From Bradyrhizobium sp. BTAi1 (lineage in GTDB: Bacteria; Pseudomonadota; Alphaproteobacteria; Rhizobiales; Xanthobacteraceae), in contig NC_009485.1 in NCBI RefSeq assembly GCF_000015165.1, positions 5,785,501 through 5,849,500 on the forward strand: a stretch of 64,000 nucleotides of DNA. Direction: 5' to 3'. A program made the translations under genes and the position numbers. Below are positions 42,609 through 51,711 of this stretch, in pieces. The notes under the pieces were generated by a model that was not told the DNA's origin, searched no databases, and saw nothing but the letters and a program-made list of their open reading frames with translations. Numbering within the stretch: position 1 is the stretch's first letter; the number at the start of each line of letters is the position of its first letter.

Positions 42609-45093
42609 GCGCGACGACTTCGGCAGAGCGCGGATCCGCCTCCTCCGACGCTTCACCGATCAGCTCGTCGGTTTCGGGCGCGGCGCGCGTGATCTCCAGA
42701 TGCTGCTCGAGCTGCTCCACAGGCATTGGCCGCCCCAGCAGATAGCCTTGCGCGAAGTTGACCCCCAGCGTGCAGAGGTGCCGAAGCTGCTCCTCGGTCT
42801 CGACGCCTTCAGCCGTGATCTGAATTCCGAGCCCGCGCGCCAGCGTCACCACGGAGGAGATCACGGCCGCGCTTTCTTCGCGCACGCTCAGATTGGCGAT
42901 GAAGGATTTGTCGATCTTGATCTTGTTGAACGGGAATGCAGTCAGCGAGCGCAGCGACGAATAGCCGGTGCCGAAATCGTCGAGCGCCAGCGAAATGCCG
43001 ATCCCCTTGAGCTTGTCGATGAAGCTCTCGTTCTCGGCCGCCCGCTCTAGCAGCACCGACTCGGTGATCTCGATCTCCAGCCGCTTCGGATCGAGCCCGG
43101 AGCGCGCCAGCGCCGATTGAATGACGTCGAACAGTTCCGCCTGCTTGAACTGAACGGGCGACAGATTGACCGCCACCTTGATGTCGTCGGGCCATGACGT
43201 CGCGTCGTCACAGGCCCGGCCGATGATCCATTCGCCGAGCGGCACGATCAGGCCGGTGGCTTCCGCCAGCGGAATGAACTTGTCGGGCGGCACCAGCCCC
43301 TTGACCGGGTGGCGCCAGCGCACCAGCGCCTCGACGCCGCGGCGCTGGCGCGTCTCGGCGTCGTAGAAGGGCTGGTAGTGAACCTCGAACTGACACTGCG
43401 CGATGGCGTCACGCAGATCGCCCTCGAGCGTGTTGCGCGCCTCGAGCTCCGCCGACATGACGTCGTCATACATCGTATAGCAGCTGCGCCCCGCGGATTT
43501 CGAGCGATACAGCGCAAGATCGGCTTTCTTGAGCAGATGCTCCTGGTCGCGGCCGTGCTGCGGCGCGAGCGAGATGCCGATGCTGGTGCCGATCTCGACG
43601 CGCTGGCCGCTGATCTGGAACGGTTCGGCGATCAGCCGCGTGATCCGCTGCGCCAGTTCGGTCGCGGACGCTCGCTGATCCGAGAACCCGGCCTGGATCA
43701 ACGCGAATTCGTCGCCCCCGAGCCGGGCCAGCACATCCTCCTCACGCAGCTGCGATCTCAGGCGCTGGGCGACCTGCACCAGCAGTTCGTCTCCCGCCCC
43801 ATGCCCGAGCGAGTCGTTGACGTTCTTGAAGCGATCGAGGTCGAGCAGGAAGACGGTGAAGCGGCCGCCCTTCTCGTCGTTGATGCGCTCCATCTCCTCC
43901 AGGAAGAAGGCGCGGTTCGCAAGCCCCGTCAGCGCATCGGTCTGCGCCAGTTCGAGCACGCGGCGATTGGCGAGTGCCAGCTGCCGCGCGTTACGGCTGG
44001 AGAGCACAAGATAGACGGCGAAGAAGAGCGTTGTCGCGATGCCCGCGGCATAGAAGGCAAGCGCCCGATTATGCGTGGTCATCAGCGCGCCGCCGGCAGG
44101 TGCGGCCTGAAACACCCAATCGGCATCGCCGATCCGCAAAGTCGTCGACCAGATATTGGGATCAGCCGGCCAGCGCTGCGGGTCCACGCCGGAGGCGTTG
44201 ATGACCCGCTCGGGCGGAAGCAGGTTGATCGCCAGCGCCGAGCTGTTGGGATTGTTGGTCCGCACGGCTTGCAGCAGCATCGGCAGATCGAACACGCCGA
44301 TAATGAAACCGGTGAGGTTGCGGCGTCGATCGGCGACCGTGGTGCGCGAGGTGCCCTTGGCGTAGACCGGGATACCGATCATCACGGCGTTGGGACGTTC
44401 GTTCTGATTGATGAGATTTTGCCGCGTCCGCAACGCGCCGATCATGTCGTAGTCACGCGACTGCTCGAGCACGGCCCGGTGGTCCGGGATGCTCCAATAG
44501 TCCAGACCATAGACCGGGGAGGTCTTCGCCTCGGTCGAAAAGTAGACCGGATAATATTCGTCGCTCTCCGGTGCGACCGTGCCATCGGGGAAGGATTTGA
44601 TGCGGAAGGCCGGAACGCCGTCGGTGATCGCCGCCGCTTCGTATTCGCCGCGTTCCTTGCGCTTGATCCGCGGCAGCCATGCCAGGCGCAGCATGCCGCG
44701 ATGCGCCTCGAACAGCCGCGCGCTGAAGGTCTGATACTCGCTACGCGTGATGTCGTCATTGGCCGACTCGAACCGCGTGCGCAGCGCGGTCAGCCGGCTG
44801 ACATACTCATTGACGCCGTTCTGAACCAGGATCGCCTGGGCTTCGGCCACGGCTTCGAAATCGGCGCGCGCGAGCCGGTTCTCCCAGCGTCCGACCGCGA
44901 CCGTTTCGACCACCGACAGCACCACGCCGACACATGCGGCGATGACCGCAGGACGATAGAGGCGGTAGCGTGATAAGGACGAAAGCAACTTCTCGCGGCC
45001 GCTGCCGACGCGAGTCTCGCTCCTCTCAGTCAGGGTTGATGCACTGTACTCTTCAACCTGCAATATGGCCCCCGCCAAACGGCTGCCCCTCAT
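42562..45093 (-). CDS. CHASE-GGDEF-EAL cyclic-di-GMP protein
   Basis: An 843-residue inner-membrane protein. A first helix (about 47-66) and a second (about 345-366) bracket a CHASE-type periplasmic sensor with RLAWLPRIKRKERGEYE. The GGDEF domain has an intact RLGGDEFALI site. The EAL domain keeps EALVRW, VNLSPVQF, EITES, DDFGTGYSS, KIDKSFI and AEGVET, so both synthesis and breakdown of c-di-GMP are possible. It is divergent from a solute-binding protein gene across 209 bases. Confidence 0.94.
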   Translation of the reverse strand: MRGSRLAGAILQVEEYSASTLTERSETRVGSGREKLLSSLSRYRLYRPAVIAACVGVVLSVVETVAVGRWENRLARADFEAVAEAQAILVQNGVNEYVSRLTALRTRFESANDDITRSEYQTFSARLFEAHRGMLRLAWLPRIKRKERGEYEAAAITDGVPAFRIKSFPDGTVAPESDEYYPVYFSTEAKTSPVYGLDYWSIPDHRAVLEQSRDYDMIGALRTRQNLINQNERPNAVMIGIPVYAKGTSRTTVADRRRNLTGFIIGVFDLPMLLQAVRTNNPNSSALAINLLPPERVINASGVDPQRWPADPNIWSTTLRIGDADWVFQAAPAGGALMTTHNRALAFYAAGIATTLFFAVYLVLSSRNARQLALANRRVLELAQTDALTGLANRAFFLEEMERINDEKGGRFTVFLLDLDRFKNVNDSLGHGAGDELLVQVAQRLRSQLREEDVLARLGGDEFALIQAGFSDQRASATELAQRITRLIAEPFQISGQRVEIGTSIGISLAPQHGRDQEHLLKKADLALYRSKSAGRSCYTMYDDVMSAELEARNTLEGDLRDAIAQCQFEVHYQPFYDAETRQRRGVEALVRWRHPVKGLVPPDKFIPLAEATGLIVPLGEWIIGRACDDATSWPDDIKVAVNLSPVQFKQAELFDVIQSALARSGLDPKRLEIEITESVLLERAAENESFIDKLKGIGISLALDDFGTGYSSLRSLTAFPFNKIKIDKSFIANLSVREESAAVISSVVTLARGLGIQITAEGVETEEQLRHLCTLGVNFAQGYLLGRPMPVEQLEQHLEITRAAPETDELIGEASEEADPRSAEVVALIPRSGAPLSFASNG

Positions 45094-45302
45094 TCCGATC
45101 CAGCGGATGAGACATCTTCGAAGTTAAGGACGGTCAAAGAAGATCACGCGTTCGGGATCGGACGCCGCGGCTTGGTTAACACCTCACTGTTGAGTGCCGC
45201 CGAAAACGCGATCAAGGCCGCAATGCGTCTTTAGCGAGGTCTTCATTGAAAGCGGTTAGGTTGCGGCATGGTCAGTCTGTCCCGTGCGTGTTGAACATCG
45301 CT

Positions 45303-46463
45303 ATGAAGTGGCTTTCGGAACTCCGTAGTTCTCTCACCCTCGTGCTATTGGCTGGCGCGCTGCATGCCGGCGCCGCGCGTGCCGACGAGCTCGGCGTCAC
45401 CAGCGACTCCATCCTGTTCGGACAGGTGGCCGCGCTGGAGGGGCCGTCGGCCGCGTTAGGTCAGGCGGCGCGGCAGGGCCTGCTGGCCGCCTTCAACGAG
45501 CTCAACGCAAAAGGCGGCGTCTATGGCAGACGACTCAAGCTCGCCAGCCGCAACGACGGCTACGATCCCGATCGATCGGTGGTGGAGACCATCAAGTTGA
45601 TCTACGAGGACAAGGTGTTCGCGCTGATCGGCGCCGTGGGCACACCGACCTCGATCGCGACAGCGCCGATCGCCGCCTCCAACGACGTGCCCTTCATCGG
45701 CCCGGTCTCCGGCGCAGAGTTCCTGCGGACACCGGACTTCCAGAACATCGTGAACATCCGCGCCAGCTACGCCGCGGAGGCCGAAGCCTCGATCAAGCAT
45801 CTCACGGAAGAGCTCCGCCTGACGCGGATCGCGATCTTCTATCAGGATGACGCGTTCGGGCGCGACGTGCTGGCGGGCGTGAAGACCCATCTCGACCGCC
45901 GGGGCCTGGAGCTTGCGGCCGAAGGCACCTTCGAGCGAAACACGCGCGCCGTCGGCGCGGCCTTGAAGGTGATCCGTCGCGCAGAGCCTGAGGCGGTGAT
46001 CCTCGTCGGCACCTACGGGCCGTGCGCCGAGTTCATCAAGATGTCGCATCGCAGTGGCTTCAATCCGACCTTCACGGCGGTCTCCTTCGTCGGCGCCAAT
46101 GCACTGGCGAAAGAGCTCGGCGCCGAGGGCCGCGGCGTCATCGTGTCCGAGGTCGTTCCGTTCCCGTGGGACACCGACCGCCGCGTCGTCTCAGATTATC
46201 AGGCCGCGATGAAATCCCTGGATCCGAGCCAGACGCCCGACTTCATCGGGCTGGAGGGCTACATCACCGGCCGTCTGGTCGCGCGAGCGCTGGCGATGAC
46301 CGGACCCAATCCGACCCGCGCCGATCTGCTCCGGATCATCAACGAGGTCGGGCAGTTCGATATTGGCGGCCTGGTCGTCAACTTCGGCAGCGCGCGCAAA
46401 GACAATCCGCCGCAGGTCACGCTGACGGTGATCCAGAGCGACGGCAGTTTCAAGCCGATCTAG
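45303..46463 (+). CDS. Orphan ABC-type solute-binding protein (LivJ-like)
   Basis: A 386-residue periplasmic protein with a signal peptide ending HAGAARADE, then a type I two-lobe binding fold: ILFGQVAALEGPSAALGQAARQG, YGRRLKLASRNDGYDPDRSV, FALIGAVGTPTS. Members bind branched-chain amino acids, amides or aromatic acids for LivFGHM-type importers, but no permease or ATPase gene is nearby. ATG 45303 fits the signal peptide; an upstream start at 45246 does not. It is divergent from the c-di-GMP protein and may serve as a sensor partner. Confidence 0.88.
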   Translation: MKWLSELRSSLTLVLLAGALHAGAARADELGVTSDSILFGQVAALEGPSAALGQAARQGLLAAFNELNAKGGVYGRRLKLASRNDGYDPDRSVVETIKLIYEDKVFALIGAVGTPTSIATAPIAASNDVPFIGPVSGAEFLRTPDFQNIVNIRASYAAEAEASIKHLTEELRLTRIAIFYQDDAFGRDVLAGVKTHLDRRGLELAAEGTFERNTRAVGAALKVIRRAEPEAVILVGTYGPCAEFIKMSHRSGFNPTFTAVSFVGANALAKELGAEGRGVIVSEVVPFPWDTDRRVVSDYQAAMKSLDPSQTPDFIGLEGYITGRLVARALAMTGPNPTRADLLRIINEVGQFDIGGLVVNFGSARKDNPPQVTLTVIQSDGSFKPI

Positions 46464-46506
46464 CTAGGCCTGGTCGAAGAAGATCGGAAAGCCCGCACTG
46501 GCTCGA

Positions 46507-47427
46507 TTAGTTCGCCGGCTTCTTCGGCTTCGGCGGACCTTCGACCGGCGGCAGTGATTTCAGATAGACCGCCATCGCCTTGCGATCGTCGGGCGTCAAC
46601 TGGGACGTGTTGCGGATGACGCGCGCCATCGATCCGCCGGCGCTGTCTCCGTCAGGCAGCTGGCCGGTCTCCAGGAAATAGCTGATGTCGCTTTCGCTCC
46701 AGTCGGACAGGCCCTTCTGGGTGATGTTCGGCACGAAGCCCTGCCCCTCCGGGTCGGGGCCGCCGGCAAAGCGCTGCGCGGTGACGATGCCGCCGAGCGG
46801 ATTGCGCGGACTGTGGCATTCGGCGCAATGGCCGAACGTATTCACCAGATAGGCGCCGCGATTCCATTCCGCCGAGCGCGCACTGTCCGCCACAAACGGC
46901 TTGTCGGCGAAGAACAACAGCTTCCAGACGCCGACGGTGCGGCGGATGTTGAACGGGAACGGCAGATCGTGCGGGCGTGACGGGCCGGCGACCGGCGGCA
47001 GCGTCTTCATATAGGCGAAGAGATCGCGGACATCATCGATCTTGGCGCCGGCATAGGAGGTATAGGGAAACGCGGGATAATAATGACTGCCGCCGGGCGA
47101 GACGCCCTTCAGCACCGCATTGACGAAATCGGCTTCGCTCCAGCGCCCGATCCCGTCTTTGGGATCCGGCGAGATGTTGGGCGCATAGAATGTGCCGAAC
47201 GGCGAGGCCAGCGGCAGCCCGCCCCCCAGCTTCAGACGATCCTGCTGGTTCGGCACCGCGTGGCAGGACGCGCAGCCGCCGATGTTGAAGATCTCCTGCC
47301 CGTTGGCGAGATCCGGCGCGCGCGTCGCCGCCGCGAGCGCGACGGTCGTCGGCCGGGTCAGCCACCAGAACGTCGCAAGTCCTGCGGCACCGAGCACACA
47401 GAAGGCAAGCAGGAGGCGTCGTCGCAT
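46507..47427 (-). CDS. Dihaem cytochrome c
   Basis: A 306-residue protein with an N-terminal membrane or signal segment (MRRRLLLAFCVLGAAGLATFWWL region) and two haem sites, CASCH near 53 and CAECH near 200, each followed by a class I-like domain. It resembles cytochrome subunits that take electrons from periplasmic alcohol or aldehyde dehydrogenases. The tail is Pro/Lys-rich. I use ATG 47427. It is the third of three same-strand genes with a cytochrome c' and a molybdenum hydroxylase upstream. Confidence 0.87.
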   Translation of the reverse strand: MRRRLLLAFCVLGAAGLATFWWLTRPTTVALAAATRAPDLANGQEIFNIGGCASCHAVPNQQDRLKLGGGLPLASPFGTFYAPNISPDPKDGIGRWSEADFVNAVLKGVSPGGSHYYPAFPYTSYAGAKIDDVRDLFAYMKTLPPVAGPSRPHDLPFPFNIRRTVGVWKLLFFADKPFVADSARSAEWNRGAYLVNTFGHCAECHSPRNPLGGIVTAQRFAGGPDPEGQGFVPNITQKGLSDWSESDISYFLETGQLPDGDSAGGSMARVIRNTSQLTPDDRKAMAVYLKSLPPVEGPPKPKKPAN

Positions 47428-47619
47428 GGGGGCTCCGTCACGGCGAAAGGACGTCGTCAGCGCAATCGTGCATCGTCCCGGACCTTGGATCACGATCTGT
47501 TCGGAAGACCGGCTTTCACGTCCGGATCATGCGGCAGCCATGAGCATAGGATGCCCGAGACACCCAAACAAACGGGGCGAACGCGCCACCGCGTCCGCCC
47601 CGGTCGATATCATGTCGGA

Positions 47620-48072
47620 TCAGCTGTTCTTGACGCGGAAGGTCTCGTGGCAGCCGCCACATTCCTTGCCGATCGCCGGCGCCGTCGCCTTGAGGCTGTC
47701 GAGATCCTTGATCTTGGCCTTGGCCTCGGTCACGACCTTGGCGAAGCTCTCGATCTTGGCCTTGAAGCCGGCCTGGTCTTCCCAGATCTTCGGCGACGGG
47801 CCGTAATCGCCCTCGAACTTCGCGGCCTTCAGGCTGGCCGGATACATCGTCGGCAGCTTCTTGGCGGTCTCGTCGAGCTGCGCCAGAGCGGCATTGACGG
47901 CGGCCTGGTCGTAGGGCTTCTCGCCCTTCACCATGGCGATCAGGACCCCGCCGAGATTCTTGGCGTTCGCCTTCATGGTGTCCTGGCTCTGCTTGACCAG
48001 ATCCTGCTGTGCCATCACGGCGCCGGCCCCGAGCAGCAACGCTGCTGCTGCCACGACAGTCCGCTTCATCAA
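47620..48072 (-). CDS. Cytochrome c' (class II c-type cytochrome)
   Basis: A 150-residue protein with a signal peptide (cleavage near VMAQQ) and a four-helix class II fold. The single haem site, GKECGGCHETFRVK, is at the C-terminus, as in cytochrome c'/c556. It binds haem in the periplasm and may carry electrons or bind NO. It lies 126 bases after the molybdenum hydroxylase gene and 192 bases before the dihaem cytochrome on the same strand. Confidence 0.92.
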   Translation of the reverse strand: MMKRTVVAAAALLLGAGAVMAQQDLVKQSQDTMKANAKNLGGVLIAMVKGEKPYDQAAVNAALAQLDETAKKLPTMYPASLKAAKFEGDYGPSPKIWEDQAGFKAKIESFAKVVTEAKAKIKDLDSLKATAPAIGKECGGCHETFRVKNS

Positions 48073-48198
48073 TTCGCTCCTTTGTTGTCACAATCCATCC
48101 AGCCCACCTGAACGGATCGTTCGGTTCGGTCAACCCCTCAGCCCGCGGGTTATTCCGGAATTGAGGCGGATATCGGAGAGGCTACGGAGGAAGGGTAC

Positions 48199-50508
48199 TC
48201 AGAGACTGTGACGGCGATGCTGCTCCCGGATCGCGATCCAGACCCGCTCGGGGGTCGCCGGCATGTCGATGTGATCGATCTTGTACTCGCGCCAGAGCCC
48301 TTCGACGATGGCATTGACCACCGCCGGACATGAGCCGATGGCGCCCGCTTCGCCCGCGCCCTTGACGCCCATCGGGTTGGTCTTGCAGGGCACGTTATGG
48401 GTCTCGAAGGTAAAGGACGGCGCATCCGCGGCGCGCGGCAGCGCATAGTCCATGAAGCTGCCGGTGACCAGCTGGGCGTCGGAGTTGCTGTAGACCACCT
48501 GCTCCATCAGCGCCTGGCCGATCCCCTGCACCGCGCCGCCATGCACCTGGCCAGCCAGGAGAAGCGGATTCAGCGTGACGCCGAAATCGTCGACGATGAC
48601 GTAGTTGACGATTCTGATGATGCCGGTGGCGGGATCGATCTCGACTTCCGCCACATGGGTACCGTTCGGATAGGTGCCGTCGGCGCTGGCGAAGGTGGCG
48701 CTGCCATTGAGCTTGGCGGGATCAGCGCCAGCACGCTTGGCCAGATCGGCGAACGAGATCGCGCGGTCGGTTCCGGCGACACGGATCACGCCGTCGGCGA
48801 TCTCGAGATCGCCGAGCCCGGCCTCAAGCGCCTCGGCGGCGATCTGCTTGAGCTTGTCGCCCAGCTCATGGGTGGCGCGCTGCACGCTGACGCCGCCCGA
48901 CGGGATCGAGGCCGAGCCGCCGGTGCCGAGGCCGGTCGCGATCTCCTCGGTGTCGCCCTGATGGATGTGAATGCGCTCCGGCGGCAGGCCGAACTGCTCG
49001 GCGACGATCTGGGCGTAGGCGGTCTGATGGCCCTGCCCGCTCGACTGCGTGCCGATCAGGATGGTCACGTCGCCATTCGGGTCGAGCCGGACATTGGCGG
49101 TCTCCTCGCCCATGGTGCCGCAGACCTCGACATAGCTCGCAAGCCCGATGCCGCGGATCAGCCCGTGCTTCTTGGCCGCTTTGGCGCGCTTCGGAAATTC
49201 CTTCCACTCGGCGATCTCCATCGCGCGCTTGAGATGCGCGCTGAAATCGCCGGAATCGTAGACCTTGCCGGTCGCGGTCTTGTAGGGCAGCGCGCGCGGC
49301 GGAATGAAGTTCTTGCGCCGGACGGCATCGACCGTCATGTCGAGCTTGCGCGCGCAGGCGTCGACCAGGCGCTCGATCACATAGGCCGCCTCGGGGCGGC
49401 CGGCGCCGCGATAGGCATCGACCGGCACGGTATGCGTGAAGATCGTGCGTACACGGCAGTGGAAGGCCCGGATGTCGTAAAGGCCCGGCAGCATGCCGGC
49501 GCCGCCATGCGGGATGTAGGGCGCGAAGGTCGAGAGATAGGCGCCCATGTCGCCCATCAGATCGACGTCCATCGCCAGGAACTTGCCATCCTCGGCGAGC
49601 GCCATCCGGGCGATGGTGACATTGTCGCGGCCCTGCGCATCACCCATGAAATGCTCGGAGCGATCGGCGGCCCAGCGCACCGATTTGCGCAGGCGGCGCG
49701 CGGCCACCGCGAGCAGCGCGTATTCCCGGTAGGGAAACAGCTTCGTGCCGAAGCCGCCGCCGACATCCGGGCAGATCACCCGCATCTTCTCGGTCGGCAT
49801 CTTCAGCACGTTCTGGCAGAGAATGTCGCGCAGCCGATGGCTGCCCTGGCTGCCGGCCGTCAGGGTCAGATGGTCGCGCTTGGTGTCGTACTCGCAGACC
49901 GCAGCGCGGGTCTCCATGAAGCTCGCCACGACGCGCGGATTGACGATGCGAATCTCGGCGACGGCGTGCGCCTTGGCGAAGGCCGCGTCCACCGCCGCCT
50001 TGTCGCCGATCGAGACGTCGAACAGCACATTGCCCTTGTGCTCGGCCCACACCTGCGGCGCATCCGGCTTGATCGCGTTGACGACGCCGGTGACGGCCGG
50101 CAAGGTCGTCCACTCGACCTTGATCGCCTCGATGGCGTCGCGCGCATGGTCGAGCGAATCGGCGACGACGAAGGCGATGGCATCGCCGACGTGACGCACC
50201 TCTTCCTTGGCCAGGATCGGATAAGGCGGCGCGGTGAACGGATCGGTTTCGAGGTTGAACAGGCACGGCAATCCGCCGAGTTCAGCGGTGTCCTCGGCGG
50301 TCAGGATCAACGCCACGCCGGGCAGCAGCCGCGCCGCGGCGACATCGATGGTGAACGTGGCATGCGCATGCGGCGAGCGCAGCACCAGCGCATGCAACGC
50401 GGCAGACGGCGCAAGATCGTCGGTGTAGCGGCCCTTGCCGCGGATGAGCGCGTCATCCTCTTTCCGGAGAACGCTTTGTCCGACACCGAACTTGATTGGA
50501 GCTGCCAT
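48199..50508 (-). CDS. Xanthine dehydrogenase-family molybdopterin large subunit (CoxL form II)
   Basis: A 769-residue molybdenum hydroxylase large subunit. The form II loop DAYRGAGR (residues 364-371) replaces the Cys-containing loop of true CO dehydrogenase. GGGFGTKLFPYREYALL, QSSGQGHQTAYAQIVAE and the active-site Glu in GVKGAGEAGAIG are present. It should oxidise an aldehyde, purine or N-heterocycle using water. The FeS and FAD subunits are not in the window; two c-type cytochrome genes follow on the same strand. Confidence 0.92.
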   Translation of the reverse strand: MAAPIKFGVGQSVLRKEDDALIRGKGRYTDDLAPSAALHALVLRSPHAHATFTIDVAAARLLPGVALILTAEDTAELGGLPCLFNLETDPFTAPPYPILAKEEVRHVGDAIAFVVADSLDHARDAIEAIKVEWTTLPAVTGVVNAIKPDAPQVWAEHKGNVLFDVSIGDKAAVDAAFAKAHAVAEIRIVNPRVVASFMETRAAVCEYDTKRDHLTLTAGSQGSHRLRDILCQNVLKMPTEKMRVICPDVGGGFGTKLFPYREYALLAVAARRLRKSVRWAADRSEHFMGDAQGRDNVTIARMALAEDGKFLAMDVDLMGDMGAYLSTFAPYIPHGGAGMLPGLYDIRAFHCRVRTIFTHTVPVDAYRGAGRPEAAYVIERLVDACARKLDMTVDAVRRKNFIPPRALPYKTATGKVYDSGDFSAHLKRAMEIAEWKEFPKRAKAAKKHGLIRGIGLASYVEVCGTMGEETANVRLDPNGDVTILIGTQSSGQGHQTAYAQIVAEQFGLPPERIHIHQGDTEEIATGLGTGGSASIPSGGVSVQRATHELGDKLKQIAAEALEAGLGDLEIADGVIRVAGTDRAISFADLAKRAGADPAKLNGSATFASADGTYPNGTHVAEVEIDPATGIIRIVNYVIVDDFGVTLNPLLLAGQVHGGAVQGIGQALMEQVVYSNSDAQLVTGSFMDYALPRAADAPSFTFETHNVPCKTNPMGVKGAGEAGAIGSCPAVVNAIVEGLWREYKIDHIDMPATPERVWIAIREQHRRHSL

Positions 50509-50645
50509 CTGGTTTCACGTCCCGCTTCGTTTTGGCGATATTGACGCCATCTTGCAGCGGATTGCGAGCCTGCGCAAACGTCATTCGCCGCGGCGCGGTC
50601 AACTCTCGGCCAGCGCCACGCGCGGCATGTTGCGCTGCGGTCGGA

Positions 50646-50675
50646 GCTCCGGGCCGATTCGACATGGCCCGGAGC
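50646..50675 (-). terminator. Hairpin after the copper operon
   Basis: GCTCCGGGCC and GGCCCGGAGC form a perfect 10-base stem with a 10-base loop, beginning 15 bases after the YcnI-PCuAC stop. No T-run follows on the minus strand, so it may stabilise the 3' end or need Rho. Confidence 0.5.
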
Positions 50676-50690
50676 CCCCGCCATCAGCAC

Positions 50691-51656
50691 TCAATGCTGC
50701 GCATGTTCCGCCTTGCCGGCCATGCCCTGCTGACCACCCGGTCCCTGCGCGCCGACCGCGAGCACGTCGAGCAGCACGGCCATTTTGCCGGCCCGCTCGA
50801 ATTGCAACGTCACGGCCACTGTTTTGCCCTCGACGAGCGGCGTCTTGAGGCCGGTGAGCATCAGATGCATGCCGCCCGACGTCAACGCGACAGTCTGTCC
50901 CGCTGATATCGTCAGCCCCTGATCGAGCGGCCGCATCACCATGACGCCGTCGCGCGTCGACATCTCGTGGATCTCGACCGTCTCGGCCAAATCGCTGCTG
51001 GCCGCAACCAGGCGGTCCGGCTCACGCCCGGTATTCGTCATGGCGAAATAGCCGGCGCCGACCTTGGCGCCCGCCGGCGTGGCGCGGCTCCAGCCCGAGG
51101 ACACGGTGATGTCGCCCTTTGACACGCCGCGCGGCGCATCGGCCGCAGTGAGACGCAGCAACGGCGCCGGATATTTGAGCGTATGCGGGTCCTGTCCGGC
51201 GGCAGCCGTCTCGACCCATTTGGCCACGCCTGTCTCGCACTCCTGGACCACGGGAAAGGCCATCGTATCGCCGGGCTTGAACGCATCGGCGATATAGCCG
51301 GTGAAGGTGAACTCGTCATAGAAGCCATCCTCCAGGCGGCCGCTCCAGCTGATCTCCTTGACGCCTTCGCCGAGCTGCGCGCCATGCATGAAATTGTAGG
51401 CGCGCGCATACGCGCCCTTCTTGATGTCGATGGACCAGCCCGGCTTCGGCATCGGCTTCACCGCAATCATGCCCTCCGGCACCTGCACGGTCAGCCGCAC
51501 CGACGCGGACCCGTCACAGCCATGAGGGACGGCCAGAACCGCCTTGAACGACTTGCCGATCCGCGCCTCCGATTTGTCGAGCACGACATGGGCATGCGCC
51601 GCGGCTCCGCACACGGCAGCCGACAAGGCCATGAGACCAACCAGCATCGCTTTCAC
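50691..51656 (-). CDS. YcnI (DUF1775)-PCuAC fusion, periplasmic copper-binding protein
   Basis: A 321-residue protein. The signal peptide ends AHA, leaving His23 at the mature N-terminus, as in YcnI proteins that bind Cu with an N-terminal His. The DUF1775 domain (about 23-175) has VPHGCDGSASVRLTV and PMPKPGWSI with the conserved Trp. A PCuAC domain (about 185-305) follows, with ligands in VEIHEM, GVMVMRP and GGMHLML. It probably carries Cu(I)/Cu(II) to cuproproteins such as cytochrome oxidase. GTG 51656 has AAAGGA upstream; earlier ATGs overlap the receptor gene. Last gene of the operon. Confidence 0.87.
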   Translation of the reverse strand: MKAMLVGLMALSAAVCGAAAHAHVVLDKSEARIGKSFKAVLAVPHGCDGSASVRLTVQVPEGMIAVKPMPKPGWSIDIKKGAYARAYNFMHGAQLGEGVKEISWSGRLEDGFYDEFTFTGYIADAFKPGDTMAFPVVQECETGVAKWVETAAAGQDPHTLKYPAPLLRLTAADAPRGVSKGDITVSSGWSRATPAGAKVGAGYFAMTNTGREPDRLVAASSDLAETVEIHEMSTRDGVMVMRPLDQGLTISAGQTVALTSGGMHLMLTGLKTPLVEGKTVAVTLQFERAGKMAVLLDVLAVGAQGPGGQQGMAGKAEHAQH

Positions 51657-51711
51657 GACGGATGTCCTTTCAGTTGTCAGATGAGATTCGTCATTGCGCA
51701 TCGCGCGCCCC

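Noticed and set aside
48397..50544. 715-codon open frame on the plus strand
   Set aside because: Antisense to the molybdenum hydroxylase, whose motifs are complete.
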